A stretch of DNA of 64,000 bases from Anagrus nilaparvatae. Its lineage: Eukaryota > Arthropoda > Insecta > Hymenoptera > Mymaridae. The position numbers and the translations under genes were made by a program. The notes under the pieces were generated by a model. That model was not told the origin of the DNA and searched no databases. It worked only from the letters and a program-made list of their open reading frames with translations. Positions 13,383 to 26,800 of this stretch are shown here, in pieces. The stretch is from positions 65,998,501 through 66,062,500 of the forward strand of contig JAKSXM010000007.1 of assembly GCA_022575985.1 (NCBI GenBank). The letters run 5' to 3'. Position 1 is the stretch's first letter, and the number at the start of each line of letters is the position of its first letter.

Positions 13383-13716
13383 TAGTCCTGTCGCCAGCAA
13401 TGCTATTTAATGCCATAAAATCCTAAAATAGCATAAAAGTTCCATGGAAAAAAATGGGTGATATTTATGTTCTTTGGCCCGCTAAACACGAATCCGGGGT
13501 CTATTTTGCGAAATTTGTGGTCAATTTTTTGTTATTAACAAATTATTGGCAAATTTTGCAATAATTTGTTAATAAAAAAAAATTGACCACGAAATTTGCA
13601 AAATAGACCCCGGATTCGTGTTTAGCGGGTCATAAAACATAAATACCACCCATTTTTTTCCATGGAACTTTTATGGCATTTTATGGTATTAAATAGCATT
13701 GCTGGCGACAGGACTA
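13383..13716. mobile_element. Near-perfect 334-bp palindromic MITE
   Basis: The sequence from TAGTCCTGTCGCCAGCAATG to its inverse ending GGCGACAGGACTA folds back over almost its whole length, with its centre near 13555. A likely TA duplication suggests a Tc1/mariner-type MITE. It contains the GCTAAACACGAAT motif shared by other foldbacks in this window. It lies about 150 bp past the UGT stop codon and so might be transcribed in that gene's 3' UTR as a hairpin. Confidence 0.8.
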
Positions 13717-13868
13717 TATGTAATAATTTTAGTTCTAGAATTTTAGCCTAATTTTTTATACCAATAGATACTTCAATGTAATAATTATTATAAATAATTT
13801 TACAACATTATATTAATTGAGTTTTTTTTATTAAAAAAATTAATTCTTTCTATATACATATATATATT

Positions 13869-15267
13869 CTAAATTTTCTTATCTTTTGGATATTGAATAT
13901 GTGCATAAAAAATACAATTTAATAATGTTTGAAATAATTTTTTCATTAAATAATAAAATATTAAAATAATTAATAAAATAAATCCATAAATATCCAATAA
14001 ATTATTTTTCCACCATGATAAATTAATACTCGGTGATTTAAGTGAATTTTTACCATAACGAACAACGTAATCAATCCAAAATATTGCTGTATCAATTGGT
14101 TTCATTGGAACATCTTTAAATTGTTTTGATATTTCTTTAACATTTTTTCTATAAATAATAAAGTAATAAATTATTAATTTTATTATGTAAAAATTAATTT
14201 ATTAAACATATTTACTTGTAAATAGGATTATATAAAATTTCATTTACAGCTTTAGTAAATGATTCTTCAGTTATGTCACCTAATTCTTGCATTACAGCTA
14301 TTTTCTTTTTAACAAAACTATCTATATTGAAGTATTGATCTGCAAATAATGGTATGCCAACCATTGGAACATTATAATAAATGGATTCTTGGGTACTCAA
14401 AAGTCCTCCATGGGTTATAAAAGCTTTGATATTTTTATGTTCTGAAAATTCAATATTTATAATTTATCCAATGATATAAACAACAGTAGTGAGCGTATGT
14501 GTGTGTGTGTACACGTGCATAAAAATTTAAAAGGAGATATATTTATTTTACTTACTCAAAACCTGGATTTGATTAAACCATTTTTGTGTCAAAACATTTT
14601 TTGGTATTCCTAATGGTAAATCTTCAATGTTTTCTATTTTTATTAATACTCTTACTGGTGATATTTTTCTAAAAGTCTTGTAAAATGCTTCAATAATGTG
14701 CTTTGGAAACGTTTCAATTTTAACCATTGAACCAAATGTGAAATAAATAAATCCAGCTTCAGAATCATCTAACCATTTTTTAAGATCCTGAAAAAAAATT
14801 AATTAAATTTCACCTTAAAATATAATTTTAATTGAAAAATATACTTTAGGTAAGGGTTCGTCATCTTCTTCAATATGAACTCCTGCAACAGGAACAACAA
14901 TAGGTGCAAAAGATCTGATTCCAGTTATTGCAAAATTATGGTTTAGTAATACAAGTGATAAATCTTTTTGAATGTCCATAGCATTTGGATAACCTTTTCC
15001 AAAATATTTCTCAATGTACTTGTTTTGATTCCTCATGTAATAATCTGCTTGTAAACTAATGAATGTTGTTTTTATAAAATTATTTAGACGTTGAAAAAAG
15101 TTATTTAAAGATGTTTCCTTATTATAGTAAGTACTATCAGTTGCAAGATTAACTGGATTTCCTATATAACTGTTTAGCCAATCTAACATCACTGGTAAGC
15201 TAACAACTCCAACCATTGGAGCATTTAAATATCGACCCAGACCAAGATAACAATTCATTGAAAAAAT
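13869..15267 (-). CDS. UGT exons 2-5
   Basis: Exon 2 (15267-14845) starts after TTTAG and ends CCTAAA|GTATAT. Exon 3 (14787-14556) starts after TTTCAG and ends TTGA|GTAAG. Exon 4 (14441-14216) starts after TTTCAG, carries the UGT signature and ends ACAA|GTAAAT. Exon 5 (14148-13869) starts after TATAG, carries the membrane helix and ends at TAG. Introns 2-4 are only 57, 114 and 67 bp, in sharp contrast to intron 1. Confidence 0.92.
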
Positions 15268-18200
15268 CTAAATAATATTCAAATTTTTAATTTTAAAGTT
15301 TAAGCAATTGTTCATATTTATTAAATTTTTATTAACGCCATCCTAAACCCCTATGTTTTTAACATTGAGTCGGTAAGGCAGAGTTCATTTTGAAAAAGGT
15401 CGCCAATCCATTTCTAATAAAATTTGTGGCTTCATATTGATTTATTCACTTAAAAAAATCATTCTTTATAGCCTAAAATATTTTTTTTGTTTTTTCTACA
15501 GCTTAAAAAAGAAAGCCGACATTTAAGAAATTCTTACCGACACATTTGGGTTTAGGATGGCGTTAAAGCTATAAATATCCTTGATCAATTCATATAAGTT
15601 TTTTAATCCTTTAGTGCAGTATAACGAGTATACTCGTCATGACTTTTTTTTCACATTCTCGAGTTCTATATCAATATTTTCAAAAAATCCACATAGGTAA
15701 GGGATTTTTGGGGTCACCATTTATGAATATGATGTCAAAAAATAATGAAAATTCAATATGGCGTCGGAAAATTGGCTATAAACTAAAATTGAAACTTCAG
15801 TTTATACATCCTTTGCATTTATTTTTGATCAAATCAAAATTCTGTATCCTGCATATTAAATTGTAATAAGGGTAATTTTTTATGAATTTTATGTTCGAAA
15901 ATGTGAAAAGTCAAGATGGTTTTAGAGAACCGTATTTTCCTAACCGTAATTCATAACAGAGCTGGGATACTGTGACACGCTGTTATCCGTATATACGGCA
16001 TACGGTGAACGGTTACTAGATGTATTTAGCCGTATATACGGCAAACTGCATACGGTAGCCGTATAAAATAGTCCATTAATACGGCAAATTTCAAACGGAT
16101 CCCGTATTGACTTTTGCCGTATAAAAATTCATACGGCAAAATCCAATACGGGAACCGTACGAAATATGCCGTATTAATGGATCATTTTATACGGCTCCCG
16201 TATTGACTTTTGCCGTATGAAAATCCATACGGCAAAATCCAATACGGGAACCGTACGAAATATGCCGTATTAATGGATCATTTTATACGGCTCCCATATT
16301 GACTTTTGCCGTATGAAAATCCATACGGCAAAATCCAATACGGGAGCCGTATAAAATATGCCGTAATAATGGGAAATTGTATACGGCTCCCGTATTGACT
16401 TTTGCCGTATGAAAACCCATACGGCAAAATCCAATACGGGAACCGTACAAAATATGCCGTATTAATGGACTATTTTATACGGCTCCCGTATTGAATTTTG
16501 CCGTATGGATTTTTATACGGCAAAAATCAATACGGGGGCCGTATCGAGGGTATTTTACGGGATTTGATGGATTTGATGGATTTGCAAATCCATCAAATCC
16601 ATTCAAATCCATTCAAATCCATTCAAATCCATTCAAATCCACTCAAATCCATAAAAAACTATAAAAAACATTAAAATTCTTTCATACTTCTAAAAATACT
16701 TTCAAATCTGATTTAAAATCCGTTTTATAGGCGTTTATGTAAAAGTTCTTACACTTGTACTCAATGTTCTTATCAAATAATTTAATTTAAAAAGGCGTAT
16801 GATTACAAGCAGTAATTTCTCTTGTTCTCGCGCACGATCAATCTTACCCAAATTTCGCATCGCCTCGTTCTCAGTAACGATCTGGGTCTCACATATATAG
16901 TATTTTTTCTTACAGATATTTATTTATTTTAACTAATTTTATTTGTCAAAAATAGGAGCAAACGTAGATTTCTCGATATACTTATAGAATTATAAGATTT
17001 TTATTTTGCAAAAACATTTTTAATTAATTAACAATTGTTCTACAACCCACGTCATAAACTAATTTGTAAATTAATTAAAAAAAAAAAATTAAAAAATAGG
17101 TTCTTTCTTTTTAAAACAGGTTTTAAGATTTTTATTTTATTTAGTGTACTTTTTTGATCCAATTAATAAGTATTTATTTATTTATTTATTTAATGGAAGT
17201 TAGTGCAGGCATTACCGATGCACGATTACAATATTATACAATTTTAAATAAATATGTGAAGCAGTAAAATTTGAAAATTTATAATAATAATAAATGCTTA
17301 AGTATAATCAAATTAAATATTATAACTTAATACATCTGAGAGCTAAATTATTAGATTTTTTTAACCATTATGTTTTGAAAATAAAATCCTTGGGATCAAA
17401 AATTTGTGCACACATGAAGAAAATTTTATAATCTAATTTTTTTAGGCCTGTAAAATATTAATTATTTATCGTTGTTTTAGTCTCTAATTGACCTGTATCT
17501 ACTTAATAAAGTTCTGGTTTATTTAAACAACAGTAATATTTATAAATATAATTCTTTTAATTTTTTATCAATGATAAATGATTCCGAGGTACTCGGTGTT
17601 TCTGCTGAAAAAATCTCCGAAAAAATTAACTAAATAATCAAGGGTCTATCATCAAAAAAAGACACTTCAGAAATAGTATTTAATAGAAAAAATCACACGT
17701 CAGGCCTTACACTAGCGTAGCCTAAGGAAATAGGCTATAATAAGAAACGACACGTCAAGCTTTACACTAGTGTAACCTAAGCAAGTTGGCTATAATAATT
17801 AGCGACTCGTCAAGCCTTACACTAGCGTAACCTAAAGAAGTAGGCTATAATAAGAAACGACACGTCAAGCCTTACAGTAGCGTAACCTAAGGAAGTAGGT
17901 TATAATAAAATAACGACACGTCAAGCCTTACAGTAGCGTAACTTAAGGAAGTAGGCTATAATAAGAAACGACACGTCAAGCCTTACAGTAGCGTAACCTA
18001 AGGAAGTAGGCTATAATAATATAACGACACGTCAAGCCTTAAAGTAGCGTAACCTAAGGAAGTATAGTCTATATTAAAAATACAACACGTCAAGCCTTAC
18101 ACTAGCGTAACCTAAGGAAGTAAGTTATAATAAAATAACGACACGTCAAGCCCTACAGTAGCGTAACCTAAGAAAGTAGGCTATAATAAAAAACAACACG

Positions 18201-21200
18201 TCAAGCCTTACAGTAACGTAACCTAAGGAAGTAGGCTATAATAAAATAACGACACGTCAAGCCTTACAGTAGCGTAACCTAAGGAAGTAGGCTATAATAA
18301 AATAATGACACGTCAAGCCTTACAGTAGCGTAACCTAAGGAAGTAGGCTATAATAAAATAACGACACGTCAAGCCTTACAGTAGCGTAACCTAAGGAAGT
18401 AGGTTATAATAAAATAACGACACGTCAAGCCTTACAGTAACGTAACCTAAGGAAGTAGGCTATAATAAAATAACGACACGTCAAGCCTTACAGTAGCGTA
18501 ACCTAAGGAAGTAGGTTATAATAAAATAACGACACGTCAAGCCTTACAGTAGCGTAACCTAAGGAAGTAGGTTATAATAAAATAACGACACGTCAAGCCC
18601 TACAGTAGCGTAACCTAAGAAAGTAGGCTATAATAAAAAACAACACGTCAAGCCTTACAGTAACGTAACCTAAGGAAGTAGGCTATAATAAAATAACGAC
18701 ACGTCAAGCCTTACAGTAGCGTAACCTAAGGAAGTAGGCTATAATAAAATAATGACACGTCAAGCCTTACAGTAGCGTAACCTAAGGAAGTAGGCTATAA
18801 TAAAATAACGACACGTCAAGCCTTACAGTAGCGTAACCTAAGGAAGTAGGTTATAATAAAATAACGACACGTCAAGCCTTACAGTAACGTAACCTAAGGA
18901 AGTAGGCTATAATAAAATAACGACACGTCAAGCCTTACAGTAGCGTAACCTAAGGAAGTAGGTTATAATAAAATAACGACACGTCAAGCCTTACAGTAGC
19001 GTAACCTAAGGAAGTAGGTTATAATAAAATAACGACACGTCAAGCCTTACAGTAACGTAACCTAAGGAAGTAGGCTATAATAAAATAACGACACGTCAAG
19101 CCTTAAAGTAGCGTAACCTAAGGAAGTATAGTCTATATTAAAAATACAACACGTCAAGCCTTACACTAGCGTAACCTAAGGAAGTAGGTTATAATAAAAT
19201 AACGACACGTCAAGCCCTACAGTAGCGTAACCTAAGAAAGTAGGCTATAATAAAAAACAACACGTCAAGCCTTACAGTAACGTAACCTAAGGAAGTAGGC
19301 TATAATAAAATAACGACACGTCAAGCCTTACAGTAGCGTAACCTAAGGAAGTAGGCTATAATAAAATAATGACACGTCAAGCCTTACAGTAGCGTAACCT
19401 AAGGAAGTAGGCTATAATAAAATAACGACACGTCAAGCCTTACAGTAGCGTAACCTAAGGAAGTAGGTTATAATAAAATAACGACACGTCAAGCCTTACA
19501 GTAACGTAACCTAAGGAAGTAGGCTATAATAAAATAACGACACGTCAAGCCTTACAGTAGCGTAACCTAAGGAAGTAGGTTATAATAAAATAACGACACG
19601 TCAAGCCTTACAGTAGCGTAACCTAAGGAAGTAGGTTATAATAAAATAACGACACGTCAAGCCTTACAGTAACGTAACCTAAGGAAGTAGGCTATAATAA
19701 AATAACGACACGTCAAGCCTTACAGTAGCGTAACCTAAGGAAGTAGGTTATAATAAAATAACGACACGTCAAGCCTTACAGTAGCGTAACCTAAGAAAGT
19801 AGGCTATAATAAAAAACAACACGTCAAGCCTTACAGTAACGTAACCTAACGAAGTAGGCTATAATAAAATAACGACACGTCAAGCCTTACAGTAGCGTAA
19901 CCTAAGGAAGTAGGCTATAATAAAATAACGACACGTCAAGCCTTACACTAACATAACCTAAAGAAAAAGACTATAATAAAAAACCGACACTAAAATTTAA
20001 TGGAGATGAAGATAATTAAAAAACAAATCCATTGATCCCAAACAATACCCAGGTTCCTGGTTAATTAAGAAAGAAATAAGCAACTCAAAATTTTTAAGGT
20101 TAAACACGCGTTCTTATTGGAGTTGATATTGTTTTACTTCGTACTCATTCAATAACGAATCTTTTTAGATAAAATTGTACACACGTGTTATTTGACAAAA
20201 GTAGAAACTTTTCCAAGAAAAAAATACAATAGTTGCCGATCAAATTATAAACGCATAATTTTAGTCGTGGGCTCCTTTCAATAAAATGTTTTGTAAATAA
20301 AAAATTTTGTTCATACCACACTCATTATATAAGAAAATGCATTATTATTAATAATAACTTCTAAATATTCGCATATCCATAAAATAATTAATATAATTTA
20401 ATTAATTAGTTATACCCCCCTCTGATCACACCCTAAAATCTACGGACCTAACACCGGGAGCCACCTTAAATATAATTTTCTCTGATAAAAAATAACCTTT
20501 GAGTGAAGTGTAAGTCTGATGAAATAAAAAAATAAATCAATCTTTCAGCTCTAGTTGTAATTTCGGTTTTATTTGAATTATTATCGGTTACTTATATTTT
20601 TTGGGACACTAAACACGAATATGATGTTTGTTTTTACTTAAAATGCACCAGTTGACCACATTAAATATCTTTAGGTAATTGCTACGCATTCATCTTCTAT
20701 TGTAGGGAATAAGAACAATTTAGGTAAAAACAAATGTCGTATTCGTGTTCAGTAGAGCGTGTTTTAATTTTTTGTTTTCGAGATTTTTTTGCTCTCCCCA
20801 CATTTGGATATTTTGGTCATAAAACCCCCCATCTTCAAGGATTTTACTCGTACCACCGAGCACTTAAAGTTTCCCATTTAAATAACATGGGAATTTTTAC
20901 TTTATAGTTTTCTAATTTTTTAACATGCTTTAAAATTTTTTTAAACACTAGCCAGCAGATAGAAAATGATGTTTAGACGTATAATATTAAAAAATGATCA
21001 TTTTTATTTATTTTCAAAAATACTTTTGTCCCTTCCTTTTTAAATCAATTTAATAATAAAAATATATAATACAGAAAATATAGTAAATTTAATAACTAGA
21101 GTGCAGATATAGTTGGGTATTTAAATTTAATATTAAATTTTGAAAAAGAAAATGTCTGAAATTTACTAAAATTTGTTTGTAGGAAACTCTGGAAATTCAG

Positions 21201-23799
21201 GGAATTTGGTTTGTAAAATTTAGTTGAAACACTAAAAAAGTACTGGAAAATTTAAGGAAAAAAGTCTGGAAAGTCAGGGAATTTTAAAACTTCAGTTCCG
21301 TGGCCACCCTGACTATACCATTGCATGAGGTTATGTTGGTGTAACTCTTGCGTGTGTCTCAATCTAATGCTTTCAAAAATTAAAAAAAAAAACCACTAAA
21401 TTTTTATTATTTTTGGACGTAATACCAAATACTTTTCAATGAAAGTAATAATTTTAGAAAACTCGGTTTTAATAGATTTATTGGATCTGATAATTAATGA
21501 TTTGAAAAATTTTTTATTAATTATTAACGTTTTTGTCATAAAAAAAACTCGAAAAAAACCGAGAAAAAAACTGACCTGATACTTAATTATTTGAAAAGTT
21601 TTGTCTCCAAAATTTACGTTGTGTTGGTGTTAGGCTTGACGTGTGTTTTTTATTATAGCCTACTTCCTTAGGTTACGCTACTGTAAGGCTTGACGTGTCG
21701 TTTCTTATTATAGCCTACTTCCTTATGTCACGCTACTGTAAGGCTTGACGTGTCGTTTATTATTATAGCCTACTTCCTTAGGTTACGCTAGTGTAAGGCT
21801 TGACGTGTTGTATTTTTAATATAGACTATACTTCCTTAGGTTACGCTACTTTAAGGCTTGACGTGTCGTTATATTATTATAGCCTACTTCCTTAGGTTAC
21901 GCTACTGTAAGGCTTGACGTGTCGTTTCTTATTATAGCCTACTTCCTTAAGTTACGCTACTGTAAGGCTTGACGTGTCGTTATTTTATTATAACCTACTT
22001 CCTTAGGTTACGCTACTGTAAGGCTTGACGTGTCATTATTTTATTATAGCCTAATTCCTTAGGTTACGCTACTGTAAGGCTTGACGTGTCGTTTCTTATT
22101 ATAGCCTACTTCCTTAGGTTACGCTAGTGTAAGGCTTGACGAGTCGCTAATTATTATAGCCAACTTGCTTAGGTTACACTAGTGTAAAGCTTGACGTGTC
22201 GTTTCTTATTATAGCCTACTTCCTTATGTCACGCTACTGTAAGGCTTGACGTGTCGTTTATTATTATAGCCTACTTCCTTAGGTTACGCTAGTGTAAGGC
22301 TTGACGTGTTGTATTTTTAATATAGACTATACTTCCTTAGGTTACGCTACTTTAAGGCTTGACGTGTCGTTATATTATTATAGCCTACTTCCTTAGGTTA
22401 CGCTACTGTAAGGCTTGACGTGTCGTTTCTTATTATAGCCTACTTCCTTAAGTTACGCTACTGTAAGGCTTGACGTGTCGTTTATTATTATAGCCTACTT
22501 CCTTAGGTTACGCTAGTGTAAGGCTTGACGTGTTGTATTTTTAATATAGACTATACTTCCTTAGGTTACGCTACTTTAAGGCTTGACGTGTCGTTATATT
22601 ATTATAGCCTACTTCCTTAGGTTACGCTACTGTAAGGCTTGACGTGTCGTTTCTTATTATAGCCTACTTCCTTAAGTTACGCTACTGTAAGGCTTGACGT
22701 GTCGTTATTTTATTATAACCTACTTCCTTAGGTTACGCTACTGTAAGGCTTGACGTGTCATTATTTTATAAAAAGGTTATAGCCTAATTCCTTAGGTTAC
22801 GCTACTGTAAGGCTTGACGTGTCGTTTCTTATTATAGCCTACTTCTTTAGGTTACGCTAGTGTAAGGCTTGACGAGTCGCTAATTATTATAGCCAACTTG
22901 CTTAGGTTACACTAGTGTAAAGCTTGACGTGTCGTTTCTTATTATAGCCTATTTCCTTAGGCTACGCTAGTGTAAGGCCTGACGTGTGATTTTTTCTATT
23001 AAATACTATTTCTGAAGTGTCTTTTTTTGATGATAGACCCTTGATTATTTAGTTAATTTTTTCGGAGATTTTTTCAGCAGAAACACCGAGTACCTCGGAA
23101 TCATTTATCATTGATAAAAAATTAAAAGAATTATATTTATAAATATTACTGTTGTTTAAATAAACCAGAACTTTATTAAGTAGATACAGGTCAATTAGAG
23201 ACTAAAACAACGATAAATAATTAATATTTTACAGGCCTAAAAAAATTAGATTATAAAATTTTCTTCATGTGTGCACAAATTTTTGATCCCAAGGATTTGA
23301 TTTTCAAAACATAATGGTTAAAAAAATCTAATAATTTAGCTCTCAGATGTATTAAGTTATAATATTTAATTTGATTATACTTAAGCATTTATTATTATTA
23401 TAAATTTTCAAATTTTACTGCTTCACATATTTATTTAAAATTGTATAATATTGTAATCGTGCATCGGTAATGCCTGCACTAACTTCCATTAAATAAATAA
23501 ATAAATAAATACTTATTAATTGGATCAAAAAAGTACCCTAAATAAAATAAAAATCTTAAAACCTGTTTTAAAAAGAAAGAACCTATTTTTTAATTTTTTT
23601 TTTTTAATTAATTTACAAATTAGTTTATGACGTGGGTTGTAGAATAATTGTTAATTAATTAAAAATGTTTTTGCAAAATAAAAATCTTATAATTCTATAA
23701 GTATATCGAGAAATCTACGTTTGCTCCTATTTTTGACAAATAAAATTAGTTAAAATAAATAAATAAATTATTTAAATAAATAAAATTAATTATTTAATA

Positions 23800-23838
<39 letters not shown>

Positions 23839-26800
23839 CCAAGTCCAAAACTAGCACCGCATACCCTATAAACCCTAAAAACGGCGCGTCCCCCACTTTT
23901 CCGCGCGTCGCTTAAAACTCTGGCCGAACTGCCGCGGAACTGTCTAAAACTTTAACGAACTCGCGCATTACAGTTTTTATAAAACTGCCACTGAACTGGC
24001 GCGGAACTCTTGCGCAGTCCACTGCTATGTACCCCTCGAGGGATTGGTTATTGCCCTCTTAACCCCCCCTACGTACCTTAAGTATAATAATTCCATGTTA
24101 TTGCCCCAACTTTACTCGGGACTGCACGTAAAGGGGTTAAGGCAGATAACAGCACTGTAGAATTTTAAGATCCTGATTTTTGTAATCAGCAACCCAAAAA
24201 ACATATATAATGTAAGTTTTAAGAGTCATTTAAGGTTTGTATTTAGATTTTCGCGAATAAGTCCTAGCCCTAACATGGGTAGGTTTTATCCCAGTATGAG
24301 CAGATAACAAACTTAGGACTTCGACACCCACATAAGCAACCCAAAAAACATATGTTGGTAATTTGAACCGTTATGAACGATTATTCAAAGTTTACACTTA
24401 GACTATCGCGCAAAAGCCCTAAAAAGGGGGAACTTTTGCCCATTATGAGCATATTACATAGCGATAGGATTTCAGTACCCCGATTTTCGAAATTAGCGAC
24501 CCAAAAAACATGTAAGACCGTACTTTGAGCGTTTATTCAAATTTTTTTGATAATTAGTTTATCAGCTTTTGCTCATTATGGGCATACAATTCAACCTTAG
24601 GATTACGGGACCCTGATTTTCGTAATCAGCAGTCAAAAAGTATACAAGACAGTATTTAGAAAGGTTATTAGAAGGTTATTTAAAGATTTTGCTTAGATTT
24701 TCGCAAAAAGGCCCTAAAATGGGCAGCTTCTGCCCATTATGGGCATTCCGCATAACCTGAGGATTTTGTAACTCTAATTTTCGTAATCAGCTACCAAAAA
24801 AATATCAACAATGGTATTTTGAACTGTTATTTTATATTCATGCTCAGATTAATTATCGCACAAAAGCCCTAGCATGGTCAGTTTTTTGACTATTATGGTC
24901 GGACAACACAACTTTGGGGCTTTGCAATGCCGGGACTCATGATCAAAAACATAAAACACATACAAAGAATGTAATCTTCATTTATGGAGTGTAAAAAACA
25001 TATTGCGTTGGACGCTTACTATAATATAATGCGTAATTACAATTTTAAGGTTTTTCCTTGGATTTGAGTGGATTTGCAAATCCCAAATGCATTCAAATGA
25101 ATTAAAAACCATTCAAATCCATTCAAATCCATTCAAATCCCATTCAAATCCCATCAAATCCCATCAAATCCCATCAAATCCCTTCAAATCCAAGTGGGAT
25201 TTGCAAATCCACAAATCCTCAAATCCCGTAAAATACCCCCCGGGCCGTATAAAATGGTCCATTAATACGGCATATTACCTACAGCTCCCGTATTTATTTA
25301 TGCCGTATGAAAAACCGTACGACAAGATTCAATACCAAATCGCCTATTTGTACGGCATAAGAATATACGGCCCCATATTTTTCTCATACGGGCCCGTATG
25401 CATATAGGACCTGGGTAACTTCATAATGCCCACGGACCCGTATGCGTATAAAAGAGGGTATTTTCATAATGCCCACAGGTCAGTATACGTATGAGACCTA
25501 GGTATTGTCATAATGCTGACGGGTCCGTGAGCATTATGAAAATACCCAGATCCTATATGCATACGGGTCCGTATGCGTAAAGGACTTAGGTATTTTCATA
25601 CTGTGTACGGATCCGTGGGCATTATGAAAATACTAGGTCTCATACTCATACGGACCCGTATGCATATAGGACCTATGTTTTTTCATAATGCTGACGGGTC
25701 CGTGGGCATTATGAAAATACTCAGGTTCTATATGCATACGGGTCCGTATGCGTATGAGCTTGGGTGTTTTCATAATGCCCACGGACCCGTCAGCATTATG
25801 AAAAACCCAAGTCTCATACGCATACGGACCCGTATGCATATAGGACCTGGGTATTTTCATAATGCTGACGGATCCGTGAGCATTATGAAAATACTCAGGT
25901 CCTATATGCATACGGGTCCGTATGAGTATGAGACTTGGGTTTTTCATAATTCTGACGGGTCCGTGGGCAGTATGCATTAAAACTTTAACATACTACCAAC
26001 TGATCCGTATACTTATAAAAATAAAGTATGGACAGACTCTGCACGGATCATTATACTGCTTGGCCGTATATACGGCTGTTAGTTTTCCGTGCCCAAAATG
26101 CCGTGCATGCCCAGCTCTGATTCATAATCATAAGTACTAAGTTGACTTTAAGCAATTAGATAGTTTATGGGATATGTATGCACAAGAATTAGAAGGTTTT
26201 CCTGATAAATTATGAAAATCATGTCAACTATAATATTTATTACAATTGGCATGAAAATTGAAAAATTGTATACAATACCAAGATGTGACTTCAAAGCAAT
26301 TAAATAGTTCATAGAAACGTAATCATGGTTTATAAAGTTTCCCTGATAAATTATGGAAACCATGTCAACTATAAGGTTTATTACAATTGGCATGAAAATT
26401 AAAAAATTGTATACAATACCAAGTTATGGCTTCAAGGCAATTAAATTTCCTGATAAATTATGAAAATCATGTCAGCTATAAGATTTATTAGATTTTTTTT
26501 GTATATAATATATAACAAATATTTTTGACAAAACTAATCTATTCTTATTTTATATTACTTTTAAAAAACTCAATTTTTTGAATATTAAAAAAATTTTTAA
26601 TTTACTTATTAATTTAAAAAATTTTAAAGTTTTTTTTAAAAATTAGCTTATTTTGAAAAATTATAAAATTAATTATATAATTATTTATATGCTGCAACCA
26701 AAACTGTTATATCTGTCATACTATATGCCATTTTATGTATCAAATTTTGTATTGGAGCAAAAAAAAGACTATTTATATTTTTACTTAGCATATTTTAAGG

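Larger units (their letters stand above)
19991..21629. other. Central spacer between the S1 arrays
   Basis: Non-coding AT-rich DNA where a transposase would be expected. It holds a small inverted-repeat element (20606-20758), a copy of dispersed repeat C (about 20775-20930) and a hAT-MITE end (to 21311). No gene seen. Confidence 0.65.
15957..26119. mobile_element. 10.16 kb hAT-type element made of inverted satellites
   Basis: The termini CAGAGCTGGG and CCCAGCTCTG are inverted and flanked by an exact 8-bp duplication ATTCATAA, the hallmark of hAT insertions. No transposase gene is visible, so it is non-autonomous. Its parts are roughly mirror-ordered: a palindromic ATACGG satellite, a 10-bp CAAATCCATT array, a 0.77 kb inverted arm, a 56-bp satellite array, a central 1.6 kb spacer, then the same parts inverted. 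The right half also has an AAT microsatellite, a CpG-rich patch and a tandem array of about 185 bp units. It may be one element or a nest: the inner inverted-arm unit (16926-23757) could be an independent element. The whole lies inside UGT intron 1. Confidence 0.8.

Noticed and set aside
17694..19990. CRISPR array
   Set aside because: The regular 56-bp period has no unique spacers; the whole unit is repeated. The genome is eukaryotic and the arrays are satellite DNA.
25573..25980. Repetitive open frames of 114-135 codons on both strands
   Set aside because: They are the product of self-complementary satellite units; both strands give the same peptides.
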